Part shown: positions 1 through 13,592 of the stretch, one piece after another
Numbering within the stretch: position 1 is the stretch's first letter
How the letters are laid out: each line of letters opens with the position of its first letter
From: Gautieria morchelliformis
Lineage: Eukaryota; Basidiomycota; Agaricomycetes; Gomphales; Gomphaceae
Assembly: GCA_015179125.1 (NCBI GenBank)
Contig: WHVA01000131.1
Coordinates: forward strand, 62,001-126,000
Direction: 5' to 3'
Length of the DNA stretch: 64,000 nt
Program-made: the position numbers and the translations under genes
Notes under the pieces: generated by a model
Database searches by the model: none
What the model was told of the DNA's origin: nothing
The model's input: the letters and a program-made list of their open reading frames with translations, nothing else

Positions 1-2530
1 TAACAACCCTGACCCCGGAAGAAGCAACCCTGGCCCCCGCAGCAACAGATCGGACCTTGGAGGCAATGGAGACCAGGAAAGAGAGGTCGACACATCAGGA
101 AGTTATCAGGACCATCCATCGGGACCCCCAGGCAATTCTTCATTGGTATCCTCTGAGGGTAAGAATGTGGCACATTTTGGCACAGGTGGAATGTCGGATC
201 AAATGACCAATCCATCCGACTCACCAAACCTGCATTCCCAACTTGGTTATGATATAGACAAAGATCTCCTTGATTACCTATGCAATCATGACAAGGTGAG
301 GGTATTTTACTACCCTTTGATTGTGAAGTTTGTGTTCATTTGTCAAGCAGGTACCTACAGCTGTGGAGATCACACTTCTATATATTTTGGAGGTGACAGT
401 CACTTCTGTTCACTGGTCTAAAAATTACTAAAAGAATGACAGAACTCCGATGCTGAATTTGCACTAGCACATGATGATGATTTGTCAGTATGGCTGAAAG
501 TGAGTAAACTACTCATATAAGCTTATGTTTGTGGTTTATGCTATATTAGGATGGGCCTTTGCCTGAAGATCTCTTCAGTGAGATTTGCAGAGTTCAACCA
601 AAGATATTTTTAGTAGACCAAGGTCAGTATGCCATGGCATATGTGTTCCTTGATTGATTATCCTACATAAACAGTTGGCATGTTAGAAACAACTTATTTA
701 ACCTCTCTGGCTGACCAATCAGACATGGAACATGTGGCTCATCAGACATCTCATATAATAAGAGCATGGCCTCCAGATGTAGAGCTAGCTTTAATGAACT
801 GGAATGAGGGTCAGGGGAACAAGGCTGAAAAGTCGCATCTGCAGGGTTTGGATATAAGTAAGAGGCTGCTTGGCAAGGAGGATATTGCCACACAGAATAG
901 TATAGACAACCTTGGTTTAACTCATAGATATCAGGGCAGGTTGAAGGAGGCTGAGGGACGTGAAGTGGAGGCCCTGGAGTCAAGCAATATAGTGATTGAA
1001 GAGGAGCATCCTGCCACCCTGATTAGCATGGGAAATCTTGCCTTAACTTACAGAAACCAGGGCAGGTGGAAGGATGCTGAGGATCTTGAAGTGGAGGTCC
1101 TGGAGTCAAGGAAGAAAGTGCTTGGCGAGGAGCATCCTGACACACCGAATAGCATGGGCAATCTTGCCTTAACTTACAGAAATCAGGGCAGGTGGAAGGA
1201 GGCTGAGGAACTTGAAGTGGAGGTCCTGGAGTCAAGGAAGAAAGTGCTTGGCGAGGAGCATCCTGCCACACTGAATAGCATGGGCAATCTTGCCTTAACT
1301 TACAGAAATCAGGGCAGGTGGAAGGAGGCTGAGGAACTTGAAGTGGAGGTCCTGGAGTCAAGGAAGAAAGTGCTTGGTGAGGAGCATCCTGCCACACTGA
1401 ATAGCATGGGCAATCTTGCTTCAACATACAGAAACCAGGGCAGGTGGAAGGACGCTGAGAAACTTGAAGTGCAGGTCCTGGAGTTAAGGAAGAGGGTGCT
1501 TGGCAAGGAGCATCCTGGAACACTGAATAGCATGGGGAATCTTGCTGCGACCTACTGTAGCCAGGGAAGGTGGAAGGAGGCTGAGAAACTTGAAGTGGAG
1601 GTCCTGGAATTAAGCAAGGAAGTGCTTGGTGAGGAGCATCCTGCCACCCTGATTAGCATGGGAAATCTTGCTTCAACCTACAGTAACCAGGGCAGGTGGA
1701 AGGATGCTGAGGATCTTGAAGTGCAGGTCCTGGAGTTAAGGAAGAGAGTGCTCGGTGAGGAGCATCCTGCCACCCTGATTAGCATGGGAAATCTTGCTTC
1801 AACCTACAGTAACCAGGGCAGGTGGAAGGATGCTGAGGATCTTGAAGTGGAGACCCTGGAGTCAAGGAAGAAAGTGCTTGGCAAGGAGCATCCTGACACA
1901 CTGATTAGCATGGGAAACCTTGCTTCAACCTACAGAAACCAGGGCAGGTGGAAGGATGCTGAGGAACTTGAAGTGGAGGTCCTGGAGGCAAGCAAGAAAG
2001 TGCTTGGTGAGGAGCATCCTGCCACCCTGATTGGCATGGGCAATCTTGCTTCAACTTACAGAAACCAGGGCAGGTGGAAGGAGGCTGAGGAACTTGAAGT
2101 GGAGGTCTTGGAGTCAAGCAAGGAAGTGCTTGGCAAGGAGCATCCTGACACACTGATTAGCATGGGCAACCTTGCTTCAACCTACAGAAACCAGGGCAGG
2201 TGGAAGGAGGCTGAGGAACTTGAACTGGAGATCCTGGAGTTAAGCAAGAGAGTGCTTGGCAAGGAGCATCCTAACACAAGGAATATTATGGGCAATCTTG
2301 CTTCAACATACAGAAACCAGGGCAGGTGGAAGGAGGCTGAGGAACTTGAAGTGAAGGTCCTGGATTCAAGCAAGAAAGTGCTTGGCAAGGAGCATCCTGA
2401 CACACTGAATAGCATGGGAAATCTAGCTTCAACCTACAAAAACCTGGGCAGGTTGAAGAAGGCTATGCAAATTGAAGCAGAGGTCCTGGAGTTAAGGAAG
2501 AGGGTGGCAAGGAGCATCCTGCCACACTGA
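1..2530 (+). CDS. TPR (kinesin light chain-type) repeat protein, 3' part of gene
   Basis: Only the 3' part is in the window. I model exons 2-295, 351-392, 443-499, 550-622 and 675-2530, joined by 50-55 bp GT-AG introns; the frame stays open through all junctions, giving 773 visible residues. The first visible 100 residues are rich in Gly, Pro, Asn and Ser. From about residue 190 there are 13 tandem 42-residue repeats with the core GNLASTYRNQGRWKEAEELE and a spacer ending KVLGEEHPATL, the TPR_12/kinesin light chain pattern, which forms paired helices that bind proteins. In mushrooms such repeats often sit behind NACHT or NB-ARC ATPase domains, but no such domain is visible here, so that role is only a possibility. 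The last repeat leaves the repeat frame near 2505, where four bases (CTTG) of the repeat unit are missing, and stops at 2530. Confidence 0.8.
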
Positions 2531-2640
2531 ATGGCATGTGAAACCTTGCTTCAACCTACAAAAACCAGGGCAGGCAGAAGGATGGTGAGGAACTTGGAGG
2601 TCCTGGAGTCAACCCCAGAGAGTGCTTGGTGAGATGTATC
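2531..2640 (+). pseudogene. Decayed 14th TPR repeat unit beyond the stop
   Basis: The DNA after the stop still reads like one more 126-bp repeat unit (an aacctTGCTTCAACCTAC segment, then CAGGGCAGG and GAGGAACTT), in a frame shifted from the gene and with a stop where other units have a Gly codon. The ancestral array was therefore at least one unit longer. I see no gene in 2641-2754. Confidence 0.65.
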
Positions 2641-2754
2641 TGGCATTGATTGGCACAGGAAACATGGGATTTTTGGTTTAGTAATGTCTGTCAATGAACA
2701 TATAAATTACGCAAGAACTGCTGTTCAACCAGGTTTTCTTTAGTCTTGGATTAG

Positions 2755-3690
2755 TGTTATGTATCGAAATGAAAATGCCAGAAGTCAGACTTAAAACGAC
2801 AGTGGCTTCAACATATGTGTTGCCCCAATGAACTACTGGTCCTAAGCACTTCTGAAATGGGAAGTTGGAAGAGTTGAAGGTGTCATAACTGAGATAGACA
2901 AGGGTTCAAGCTCAGTCAAGATTGGAAGTCAGAAGTCGATATTGGATGTCAAAAGTGGCAGGAGAGAAGTTGGAAGGCTAAGAGGCAAAGGCCTTGCAAG
3001 TGCTTGCTGGGCTAAGAACAGGAGACAGGTGCGAAGGAGTCAAGCAATTGTTGATTATCTGATTTCAGACTAAGATGCATACATGAGTGGGTACTAAGCA
3101 AGTTCCAATGTGAGAGGAAGTAGCTGAGACAAATGGAGCAAATAACTAATCTGGAATGAGAGAACTACAAGGGGGTTCCTGTTAGTCTCTTTTATATCTT
3201 TTATCTCTTTTATCCATTGTCTTCCTTCCTTTTCACCTGCTCTGTCTTATTCCATCTTTCCCTTCCTACTCCTGAGTCTGTATGGCATACTACCCCACAT
3301 ATGTCTATGACCAGTAGATTGGTTGCTCAGCCACTATATAGTTAGTCATGGGATCCTCCTCCTCACCTTGTTCTCTTTGGGTCCCTTTCCCTCAAGTGTG
3401 TTGCTGTTGTAGTGGCTAACTCAGTACCTATATATATCCCTTTGAATCCCTTTACCTCAGCCTGTGAGATATTCCATGGCAGGTAGAGTTGCTCTTACAA
3501 AGAGAGGATCATGAATCAATGCAGACGCAGGACAAAGGGAATGGGAGGCTATGTGACAGTGGAACATTTGGGGGTCCATAGGTTTCAGACATAGGGCAAT
3601 GTGAGAGGGTGAGTCGCGTCCAAAAAGTCTGAATAACAGAGTCAAAAGGGGAACAAGGATGTCGAGGATGGAACAATGTGGGGAATGTTG
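2755..3690. mobile_element. Decayed solo-LTR-like copy, same family as 11248-11908
   Basis: The stretch starts TGTTATGTATCG and follows the order of the solo LTR at 11248-11908. Shared segments include one close to GGCTTCAACATATGTGTTGC, CCAATGAACTA, GATTATCTGATT, and late GGAACAAGG/GATGTCG segments. It is heavily mutated, and 3190-3460 has no counterpart in the other copy. Old fossil; no coding function seen. Confidence 0.5.
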
Positions 3691-3696
3691 GAAGTG

Positions 3697-3811
3697 TGTA
3701 AATAACCTATGTACATAGTGCTTAGCTAATACCAGTGGACCCCTTAGGGACCCACTGTACAGTTCATGTGTGGGAACCGGCTGGCAGTTCCCAATCACAT
3801 CTTACCTTACA
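3697..3811 (+). mobile_element. LTR fragment of the A/B/C chromovirus family
   Basis: It begins TGTAAATAACC and ends CCTTACA, and carries the family core CCCTTAGGGACCCACTGTA followed by GTGTGGGAACCGGC. That matches the 213-bp LTRs of element B read on the same strand. It is about half their length and lies inside the LTR remnant of element H. Confidence 0.55.
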
Positions 3812-5515
3812 GTGGGCGCAACATATAAGTTGAAGCCAAAAACCTTGCTTCAGTTCTGTCCTGAACCTCGGCTTGGTGCTATTCCAAACCTTAGACCAGC
3901 TTGGTTCCTGTTCCAAACATCTAGTATGAGTCCTAGCCTTAACAGTATTTGTGACTCTCTACACTCAGTTGTTATGAAATGCCTGTCACATGTTCTTATG
4001 CCTGTGCCCAGGGTAGCCGCGTCACACCGACCATAGAGGCCCGCCTTGCACGCATTGTTTTGAACATGGCTGAAAACCCCCTATTCTGTCACCATTATTA
4101 TAACCCCCCAGTTCCACCCATGGTGTGATGCCAAGTTACCAGTGCCACTCAAGGACACCTCAGCAAAGTTCCTGATGAACCCTGCGGCGAGTCCCCAGAC
4201 CTGAGTGACCCTGGAGGGGGAGGTAACAATGGTGATGATGACTCTGGTTCCAAGCATAATTTCAACCCCAATGCAGATCCCCTGAGACCTAACCCCGACC
4301 CAAATGCAGAGGGAAATGGCGAGGAACAGGTTGGGTGCCATATGCTTGTGGCTTTGGAAAAGCTCGCCAACAATGGACTTGGTGGTGGAGGAGATCGCAA
4401 TGACTCGAAGGCTAAGCTTTGGGAACCCGACCACTTTGATGGCTTGGACCTGAAGAAGCTCCAAGGATTTCTTCTTCAGTGTACGTTGAATTTCCATGCC
4501 AAACCCCAAGCTTTCTGAGACGGTTCTATGAAAGTGAACTATCTGTTATCCTTCCTTGAGGGAACCGCTCTAGACTACTTTGAGCCTTACCTTGCAGATG
4601 ACCCTGCAGACAAACCCGGCTGGGCTTTGGATTACATGGCATTCATGGAAGAGCTCTGCTTGAACTTCAGCCCTTATGATCAGGTTGCTGATGCTGAGAT
4701 TGAGCTCGAGAATCTGGTCATGAAGGATAACCACAAGGCAACTTGGTTTTTTGTTGACTTCTACAGACTTGCATCCATGCTTCAGTAAAGGATTTGGCTT
4801 TGCCAAAGCAAATCAAGGACGAGATGGTGCACTTCGACAAGCCCTGAACCTTTGACAACCTCTGAGACCTCATTCAGAAAATTGACCAAAGGTATTAGAA
4901 ATGAAGTGATGAAGTCTCTCGTGTGGCACACCCCACCCCCAAACCCAAGGCCAAGAACAATAAGACCTCCAATCAAAACTGAGCCCCCAGAACAATGCCC
5001 GATGTCAAGGTCAAAGTTCAGGCAACTCCCATGCCAATGCCGGTAGCAACCACCAAGGCAAAGGCAAGGACAAGCCAAAGGTGAACCATCTGTCTGAGGG
5101 TCAGAAAAAAACAGAACTGGCCAAACTCAGTAAGGATGGCAAACTCAGGCCTGCGGAATGCCAACGCAGGATGGACAACCAGCTCTGCCTAGTATGTGCA
5201 CAGGGTGGCCACCATGTGAGAGAATGCCCAAAGGCCACTTCGGCCAGGGCTGCCACAGCCTCTGATGGGAAGACGTTCAAGGATAAAGCTGAACCTCTGG
5301 CTCTAGGTGCAAAAAAACAGCCAGTGACCTTGTGTCGCCCCAGCTGAGACCAAGCCAACTCCGAACTTGGAAGGTCCCTGGGTGGCCCTTCTAAATGCAG
5401 TGGCATTAAACTAGTGGGTTCTCAATGCTTCCAGCTAAACCTGGCACAACCTGAGACTGGGGCTTCAGCCTGCTCGGCCTCTGCTAACCCTGAACCAGTG
5501 GACCTGAAGGACATC
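3812..5515 (+). mobile_element. Gypsy element H: broken copy of the G family (LTR remnant and gag)
   Basis: From 3812 to about 3944 is the end of an LTR like that of element G (GTGGGCGCAAC, AAGTTGAAGCC, ending TTAACA). It is followed by the same leader (CATAGAGGCCCGC) and a gag region at about 4300-5340 that parallels G: YLLSFLEGTALDYFEPYL, then a CCHC zinc knuckle (CLVCAQGGHHVRECPKA) near 5190. The copy ends at the GAACCAGTGGACCTGAAGGAC segment (G has the same point near 19160), where element A begins. It is an old fossil with multiple breaks. Confidence 0.75.
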
Positions 5516-5747
5516 TGTAAATATAGATATTTACCTGTGTTGCCGCGTGGCAACACATAATAGCTGGTAGCTTACATAGCGCCAGTGGGTCCTTGCAGAC
5601 CCACTGTATAGTTCTTGTGTGGGAATCCCCTGGGATTCCCCAGCTTATCTCTACTTGTAACTGTCACTACGTCGTACTAGAATCACCACCGTTTAGTTGA
5701 GTTCTGTTACCTTGTGATACCACAAGTAATAAGTCAAACTTCTTACA
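5516..5747 (+). repeat. 5' LTR of chromovirus A
   Basis: 232 bp with TG...CA ends. It is collinear with the LTRs of B and C: the CCCACTGTATAGTT and GTGTGGGAA core, then CTGTCACTACGT. The sequence right after it (CCTTTTTGAACTTCC) resembles the base after the B 5' LTR (CATTTTTGAACTATCC), so the primer-binding region starts there. It sits in element H after ACATC. Confidence 0.7.
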
Positions 5748-8700
5748 CCTTTTTGAACTTCCAATGACTTTTTGCCTAACAAACAGTTGAAGAGTGGTTC
5801 CTGCAGCATCTTAGACAAGATTGCTGTGCTGACGATTGAAAAATCGTCAGAAAATGAATGTAGTACAACATACTACAATTGACTGTGCGCCTGCAATGTA
5901 CCCGCTCAGTTGAACGACGCGATCTAGCAGTTCGCACAACAAAATCATGGTGCAGCCTAGTGACACCATGGCTGACACTACCTCGGGCTCAGGGCCCAAG
6001 GAGATAGAAGACGGTGAAGTCATAGACCTCGCCGCACCCGTCCTGGCACCAGAGGATGCGGACAGCATTGACCACATGTCTCCGAGCGTGGACGAAGTGG
6101 AGGGACAGGACGGGGACAAGTCACGCTCCACATCCTGCTCGCCCCTGCCTCACGATAAGGGCAAGGGCCGAGCCAGATCACCCGTCAGCAATGACGAAGG
6201 TTCAGCATTGGACTGGACATCGCGACAAGTTAAGAGCTGCGACGCTGCCCCCTGGTTGAAAGATCGGACAACCGTTGCTCCCCCCAAGGAACAACGTCAA
6301 AAACAACAAGCACCTGAGGACAATCAGGACTCGGAATACTTGAGCTCAAGTAGAAAGAGATCAAGGACAAACACTGCTGATGAAACAACGGTGACCGTGC
6401 GGCTGAACAATCAGCTACAGGAAGCAACCCAACACCGATGCGAGGAACGAGCAGATAGGCCGTGAGCTGGAGAACGTGGCAGATGGGATCGCCGGCATAG
6501 TCATGATTGTTGTGAAACCCGAGACGAATCAGCGGCCCCGAAGCAATGCCGCGTGCGCGCTTACACACCACTTCCCCGGCTCCCCATTCCTAGCTGATAC
6601 TCGACCCATTGGTTGGCTCCATCTTCCCACTCCATCCCCATATGCCCCACTAGTTCCATAGTATATACCTGTATATTTAGGTACGACACGTCCCCATGAC
6701 TCGACTCGACCCCGGCCATAACCCCGGGCATCGATCCCCATCCATTCTGCCGTTCGCTACCCATGTACATTGAACAATCAGACAGTTGTCGCTGTCCATT
6801 TCCGCGCTATTCCCAGTCTAAGGCCCTTCGTTGTGATCACTGCCGCTCCAGCCTAAGTGGCACAGTCCACCGAGCCATTTGTACACTACAATATAGTAGT
6901 ATAGTTCCATTGAGTCTCGTTCCGAGTGCATCGCCACTCCCTGCCCAGACCACTAAACAGTTTTCACTAGAATGATGGCACACGGACTAGCAAGGTCACT
7001 TGTTGGCCTGCGAGCATCGCTGGTGGAATCCCACACAGATGTGCGCCAGAGCAACACAGAAATTGCCAGCATAAGGGCGAAGCTACAAGCCCTTGAAGAC
7101 AAGAATGAGCGTCGCCACCACCGAGGGTCGCATAGAGCGACAGACAGCGGGTGCGACAGCACCACTGAAGATCAGCGCGAAGCGCACGATTGGCAACAAA
7201 TGCCGCTGCCGAACATCCCGTCTGTACAGGACATATGATTCAAGAATGAATCAAGAAACTGCAGGACCAACATGGCCCTAGTGAGGGATGGCAAAACCAT
7301 CCAACAGGCAATCTGCGAACAGGTGGCCTCGGAGGTCAACTCCAAGGACACGGCCGCGAGCCTGGAGCTTGAATTCAAGCACTGGCAATGGAAAGAGGCG
7401 CAAGCCGCCCATCGCTACACACGCGCCATGGAGCTATGCAGGCAGCACGCCGAAGAGGCGGTGACTTGAGTGCAGACCACCCAGCTGCCAAGCGAGCAGC
7501 AGGAGTGTGTCGTTCAGGAGGCCAGACAAGCACATTCTGCTCTCTTGAGCAGACTACGAGTCCAGAATGCAGGATTGACAGGGGACACCCAACATCAATC
7601 CCCGCGAAGCAGTGAGCAGTTAGAAACTGCCCTGCCATGCGCTGCTGTGCAGCCGCGTGAAAGGTCCGTTGCCCTGACTGAGGGTCAGGGCATCCTGGAC
7701 CAAATTGAAGGCCCACAGGAGCCATACGATGGTGTCACACGGATGATCTGTGTAGCGCTTGCAGACACCGCAGACATGGACCCTGAAATGTCCATGCTCG
7801 CGAAAGCCGGCAGAAAGCTGGCATATCCCGAGCCATATGCCAGAGGTTCGGACCTCAAAGAATGTGAGGGGTTTGCAGTGGGCATCTTGAGGTGGCTCAA
7901 GATGAACTGCCTACTAGGGCCAACCACCATGCATATGCAGGTGGATTACCTGGGCACTTGCCTAACTGGCGAAGCCCAAGAATGGTTCGTTTGAAACATT
8001 GAGCGTTTTGATCGTCAGGTCTGTGAATGGACCTTGGAAATGGCTATGCAAGGGCTGCAGAAGAGATTCATGCACACCCTCACATATCACCACGTGTCGA
8101 AAAGTCGACGGGGTCGTGCAAGGCACGAAGACTGTTCAGGAAATGCTGAATGAGCTCATGAAGTACTCCGCGTGGATGATACAGCCACCCGATGAATACA
8201 TGCTCCGGAGATGGTTCATGTCAGCATTGCATGATACATTGTGCAATGAAGTCCTGAAGAAAGGCTACAACGCTGAGTCCAGCTCGATCGAGCAGCTCTT
8301 CGAAGCTGCCCGAATGATTGAGGAAGCATCCCGGTACAACCAAGGGATGCAGCAGGCAGAAACCATGGCCACAATGGCCATCACGTCACGGCTCATGACG
8401 AACAAGCTGACTGCACAGTCGGGCTTTAACAAGCCCACTGCATTCCAGGCAAACAATGCCTTCTGCCGACTCATGGCGACAAAGCCACCACAAACAGGTC
8501 ATCCGCCTGAGGTGTCAGGAAGCTCGGCAAAGCCGAGCTACCTGCAAAAGCCATCCGGCTGCCCTCCAGATAGGCCGCAAAATGCCCATAGCAGCGCAAG
8601 CTGCTTTGAATGCGGCCAGACAGGCCACATTAAGGTGAATTGCCCACGCTTGAAGCTGAAAGTGCTGACAGCAGCCGTACGGCAAGATGAGGATGAGAGT

Positions 8701-11247
8701 CCGGAGGATCCCATCGATACCTCTCTTCAAGAGATTGAAGAGGGGGAGGGTGACCCTCAGGAAACCGAGGATCAAGAAGGGAACAGTGAGCCAGCAGAAG
8801 CCTGGGAGCCGGAACCATCCCAATACTACGATTGGGATGAAGACATGGCAGACAACCAGACTGCCTACAGATCCAGCGCAATACGAATAGTGCAGGTAGA
8901 CGAGACAGCCAAAGTCATGGCTGCTCGAACGACGGCCCCAGACAAGGCGGCTGAACCGATGTATCATCATCGGAGAAAACACCGCACGCGACTGGTATGG
9001 CCATGCAGCGAAAACCGTACCCTGTCAGGGTACTGGGAAATCGGTGGCACAAAGGCCCACTGTCTGCTAGACAGTGGGAGTGAAGGGGTACTGCTATCCC
9101 CTGAATTCACATGTGCCACTGGCATAAAAACATTTGCCTTTGAACAGCCAATTGCCCTGCAATTGGCGTACATCGGTAGTCGATCAATGATCAACTACAG
9201 GACAAACACGACCATTAGATTTGGTCACGAAACAGTTGAAGAATACTTCGACGTGGCGAACGTCGAGTACTACGATGCTATCTTGTGGACTCTGTTCCTA
9301 AGGAAACTAGGAGTGACCCTGGACTTTGCCAGTCCAGGGACTATCCACGTGGGGAATGAAACCATCCCCACAGGTTTTAGTCGTTGAAGAATGGTGCGGA
9401 CCCAAAGGTGAGTAGAATCACCTTGGGGCCCACGCACCCCCTGGACAATTGAAGCCAGGAGGACGAGTTGCAAGACTCGTCCTCACCCTCTCCCTACACC
9501 CATAGGGAGAGACGCTGTCATCTCATGATGAAAGCACTAGAAAAAGGGAAAAAGCTGCGGAGCACCGGGGGTCCAAACAGACATACACAGCGCTTGATGG
9601 CTGCCCAAACCACAACCATCGTCCTCATGGATGATGACATCCCTTGCTTACGCGAGGAATGGATGGACAAGATCGCCGACCTCGTTGGCGGTATTCCATT
9701 GGAACTCCCTCCCTTATGGGAGGTGAATCACAAGATCAATCTTATTGATCCCGACAAACGCATGCGGTATCGACTACCCAAGTGTCCCGAACACTTCCAT
9801 GAGGAATTGTCCATAAAGTTAGAACAATACACCACTGTGAAGTGGTGGATACCAGCGGTGGCCCATCAAGAAGTGCCAATGCTGTGTGTACTGAAGAAAA
9901 ATGGTACATTATGTACCGTCTTTGACCTGCGACAGCAAAACAAAAACACAGTGAAGGATGTGACACCCTTCCTGGATCAGGATGTTATCAGGAGCGATGT
10001 CGCTCGCTGTAAATACAGGACGAAACTCAATATGCCAGAGGCATATGAGCAAATATGTATTCGTCCTGAAGACGTCCCAAAGACAGCCTTTGTGACAATC
10101 CTTGGCATGTTTAGGAGCCAAGTGATACAGATGGGGGATTGCAATGCCCCATCGATGTTTCAACATCTCATGCATTGATATTCCACGACTGCATAGGTCG
10201 CTTCATCCATGTCTACATGGATGATATTTTCATCTTCTCACACTTGATACAAGAGCACGAGGAACATCTCCACATAGTCTTTGACAGACTATGGAGCAGC
10301 CATCTCTTCTTAAGTAAAAAGAAGGTTGATCTCTATTTGGAAAGAATGGAGTGCCTTGGCCATATCATAGATGGCCAAGGGGTTCATGCGGATGGAGACA
10401 AAATGCAATGCATCCGCGAGTGGAGGAGACCTCGCACGTTTAATGACGTGCAGAGATTCCTCAGCCTCGTCCTATACCTGGCACACTACATGCCAGACGT
10501 CAGCGCATACACCAATCCCTTGTTGGGATGCATGTGCAACAACTGTCCATTTGAATGGACGCCGTTGCTGGACAAATGCTTCCACAGCATAAGGGCGCTG
10601 GCCTGCAAGGCCCCGATCCTGCATCCCATCGACACATGGAACGCGGACCCGATATGGGTCATCACCAACGGTTCAAAGTCTGGTATCAGTGCCATCTACG
10701 GCCAGGGACCAGACTGGAGAACCTGTTGGCCAGCTGGCTTCTTGTCAAAGAAGTTCAGTGTTGCGCAGCAACACTACAGAACACACGAGCACGAAACCAG
10801 AGCCGTGCTCGAAGCCCTAATGAAGTGGGAGGACAAACTCCTAGGGAGAAAGTTCACCCTAGTCATGGACCACAAGGGTCTCGAGTAATTCGAGACCCAA
10901 AAGACCTGTCTGATAGACAGGTCTGGTGGTGGGAGTTCCTATCCCGCTTCAATTACAACACCGTCCACGTTGACGGCGTTGAAAACAAAGTAGCGGACTG
11001 CCTATCCCGCTACTATGAGAGCGATATGGGTGACGAGAAGCACCTGAATCAGGTCTTCGTCAACGCTGATGCGTGACTAGACCCGTACGGTGAACTAATG
11101 CCCACTGACCGATACATGGAGCTGCATACAGCAGCTACGAGGCGATCAACTCGCCTCGCAGAAAAAAACAGAGCCATGAATATTAGAAGCAGTGGCTATG
11201 AACGAAGGCTCCATCAAGGAACCTCACCACAACACGTCATTGCCAGA

Positions 11248-11908
11248 TGTTACGTATTGAGATTTCCGCTAAGTCGGAACTGGAAAGGACAGCGGCTTCA
11301 ACTTGTAGGTTGCGCCCCCAATGAACTATCGTCCTAAGTATTTCGGAAATGAGTCGGAAGTCGGAAAGTACTGAGCTAGAGGTTGGTCGGAATTTGAGTT
11401 GGAACTGAGGCGGAAGATGGAAGACGGAAGGCGGAGAGACTGAGGTCTTGCTAGACTCGCTGTACTAAGAACAGGAGATGGAGCGAAGGAAATCAAGTAT
11501 CGAAGGTGATTATCTGATTGCAGAATAAGAGACATACATGACAGGCTTTTATACAAAGAGCTGAGACAACAGGTAATGATATGGTACTAAGCAAATTCCG
11601 GGGGAAGCGGAAGTCGAGTAGACAATGCGTGGGACCTGAACTATTGGGAACAATGGGACTACAAGGGGGGTTCAGGGTAAGGTAGAACAATGGCAAAGAA
11701 CAAGGGGTTGGGAAAACATATCTGACAATGAAACACAAGGAGGGCCGGACATATGGTCTTGAGGAACGGTGAGGTGGGTCCGGTGGGTCTGAGTAATAGA
11801 GTTGAAAGAACAAGGGAAATGAACAAGGGGCGGGATGTCGGGAATATCAGAGGGGCGGAAAGTGTTGCGGAACTGAAGGTCGGAAGTCGGAACTGAACGG
11901 TCGTAACA
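11248..11908. mobile_element. Solo LTR in chromovirus A, target duplication CCAGA
   Basis: 661 bp starting TGTTACGTATTG and ending CGGTCGTAACA. It is flanked by exact 5-bp repeats CCAGA (11243-11247 and 11909-11913). It contains many GGAAGTCGGA-type units and, read in reverse, the GGGCGCAACCTACAAGTTGAAG-like segment seen in the G-family LTR, so it is a distant relative lying in opposite orientation. No internal coding sequence. Confidence 0.75.
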
Positions 11909-12561
11909 CCAGACAATGACAACGACAATGACATCCACGTTATTGCCGCAGGCAATGACGGAGCTCCCCTATGCGTAAGCATAGAAGAGAACTTGGACCT
12001 GCCAAAGGTCCTACGCGACTCCTACCATAAGGAGCCCATGTTCACAAAGATCATGGTGAACCCAGATGCACATCCAAGATTCGGCATCTGGGATGGGCTG
12101 ATTTGGATGAAGAATCAGCTCAAGAGGGATGTCATAGCCATCCCTTGGAATGTTTTTCAAGGGGGAAGGAGGCTGATCGAGATCATAATCGATCACGCCC
12201 ACCAGACAATTGGCCACTACGGTCAACTGAAAACTTCGAATTACGTTCGATGAACATACTGGTGGCCCAGTATGGCCTCAGACATCGAGGCATTCTGCAC
12301 TTTGTGTGCGAAGTCTCAGACTACCAAGACAGGCACGCAGTGGCCTGCAGGGCTACTAAATAGCCTGCCCATACCCGATAGACCATGGCAATCTATTGGG
12401 ATCAACTTCATGGACACATTGCCCAAGTCAAATGACTGTGATTACCTCATGGTAATCTAGACTCACGTCTCACGTACACCTCGTCCTGACAACGACGAGT
12501 GTGACAGCCAAAGGAATAGTCTGGCTATTCCTGAAGGAGGTCGTAAGACTTCATGGAGTCC

Positions 12562-13592
12562 TGTCAAGATTGATTTTTAGGCGTTAATATCATGTATTAG
12601 TGAACACAGCGAATGCCTGAATTACTTGTGTGAATAAGTATGCCGTTCGGCAAATAGGTGAGCCAACAAATGTTCACAATATAAGAGTGCTGCCCAAACG
12701 GAGCTCGCCCTATCTACAGTCGTAGCGAAATAGCCCGTGGCACTTGATGATGTAACGTGCAAGTGTCACAGAAGGGTTGCCTAAGCAATGACAATCCCTT
12801 TGCCGGCGAAGGTGCTCCTTCAGAGCCCTTTGCCGACATCACAGAAAATAGTTCGAAGGCTAAGGTAACAAAGATGAAGTATGAGAACTCACTAGTGATG
12901 CCTAAGTCCTCTTCTGGTCGAAGATAGAAATCTACAGGAGAAGGCTCAAGATGATGATCACAGCGAGGTCAAGTTTGCACAAGATGGACGTATGATAATT
13001 GAACTGGAGAATATACATGTGAATGTAAACTACTTATATTGAATGCTCGTAAGGTATCAGCGAATAGGAAAGAGGCCGTCAAGAGTCAGGGTTGGATAGG
13101 GGTGTGCAGTCATGATACAGATAGATGGATTAAACATACAATAGAACGAAAGAAGGAAGGGTGCAAACATGAAACAACAGAGAGGAAAGAGGGCGAAGGC
13201 ACCTATGTATGGACATACGCCTTGGGACCCGCATATACACCACCCTGCACGGACTCTTCGTCTGCTGGGTTGATCCCACATGACCTATGGGTAGGATGTC
13301 CCGCAAATGCATCCCGACCATATGAACACCTAAAGGGGGTTGGATCGAGAAGGTGATGGGGTTAGTGATGAACCATCATGCCGGGTAAATGGTATCGATT
13401 GTATTTGATGGCGTGCCTGCTGGCGAAATGTGCGAGCAGTGAATAGCTGTTTGGAGAATAGGGCGAACAGCGAATGGAGCGAACGTAGAGGAAGAGTGGT
13501 TGAAGGGTGGGGTTAACTCTGGCAAAGATGCTAGGGAGTGATGAGGGGGAATGTGGAGACAGCGGGGTAAGGGAAATAGACAGGTCATGACA
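12562..13592. mobile_element. Solo LTR (S family) in the integrase region of A, target duplication AGTCC
   Basis: 1,031 bp starting TGTCAAGATTGA and ending GGTCATGACA, flanked by AGTCC at 12557-12561 and 13593-13597. A second copy of the same family lies at 25206-26446. Small frames inside (for example around 13040-13360) are conserved as DNA rather than as convincing proteins; I assign no gene. Confidence 0.8.

Noticed and set aside
663-2415. Long Cys/Pro-rich frames on the minus strand across the TPR array
   Set aside because: They repeat with the 126-bp unit and exist only because the plus-strand repeat is conserved; shadows of the TPR gene.
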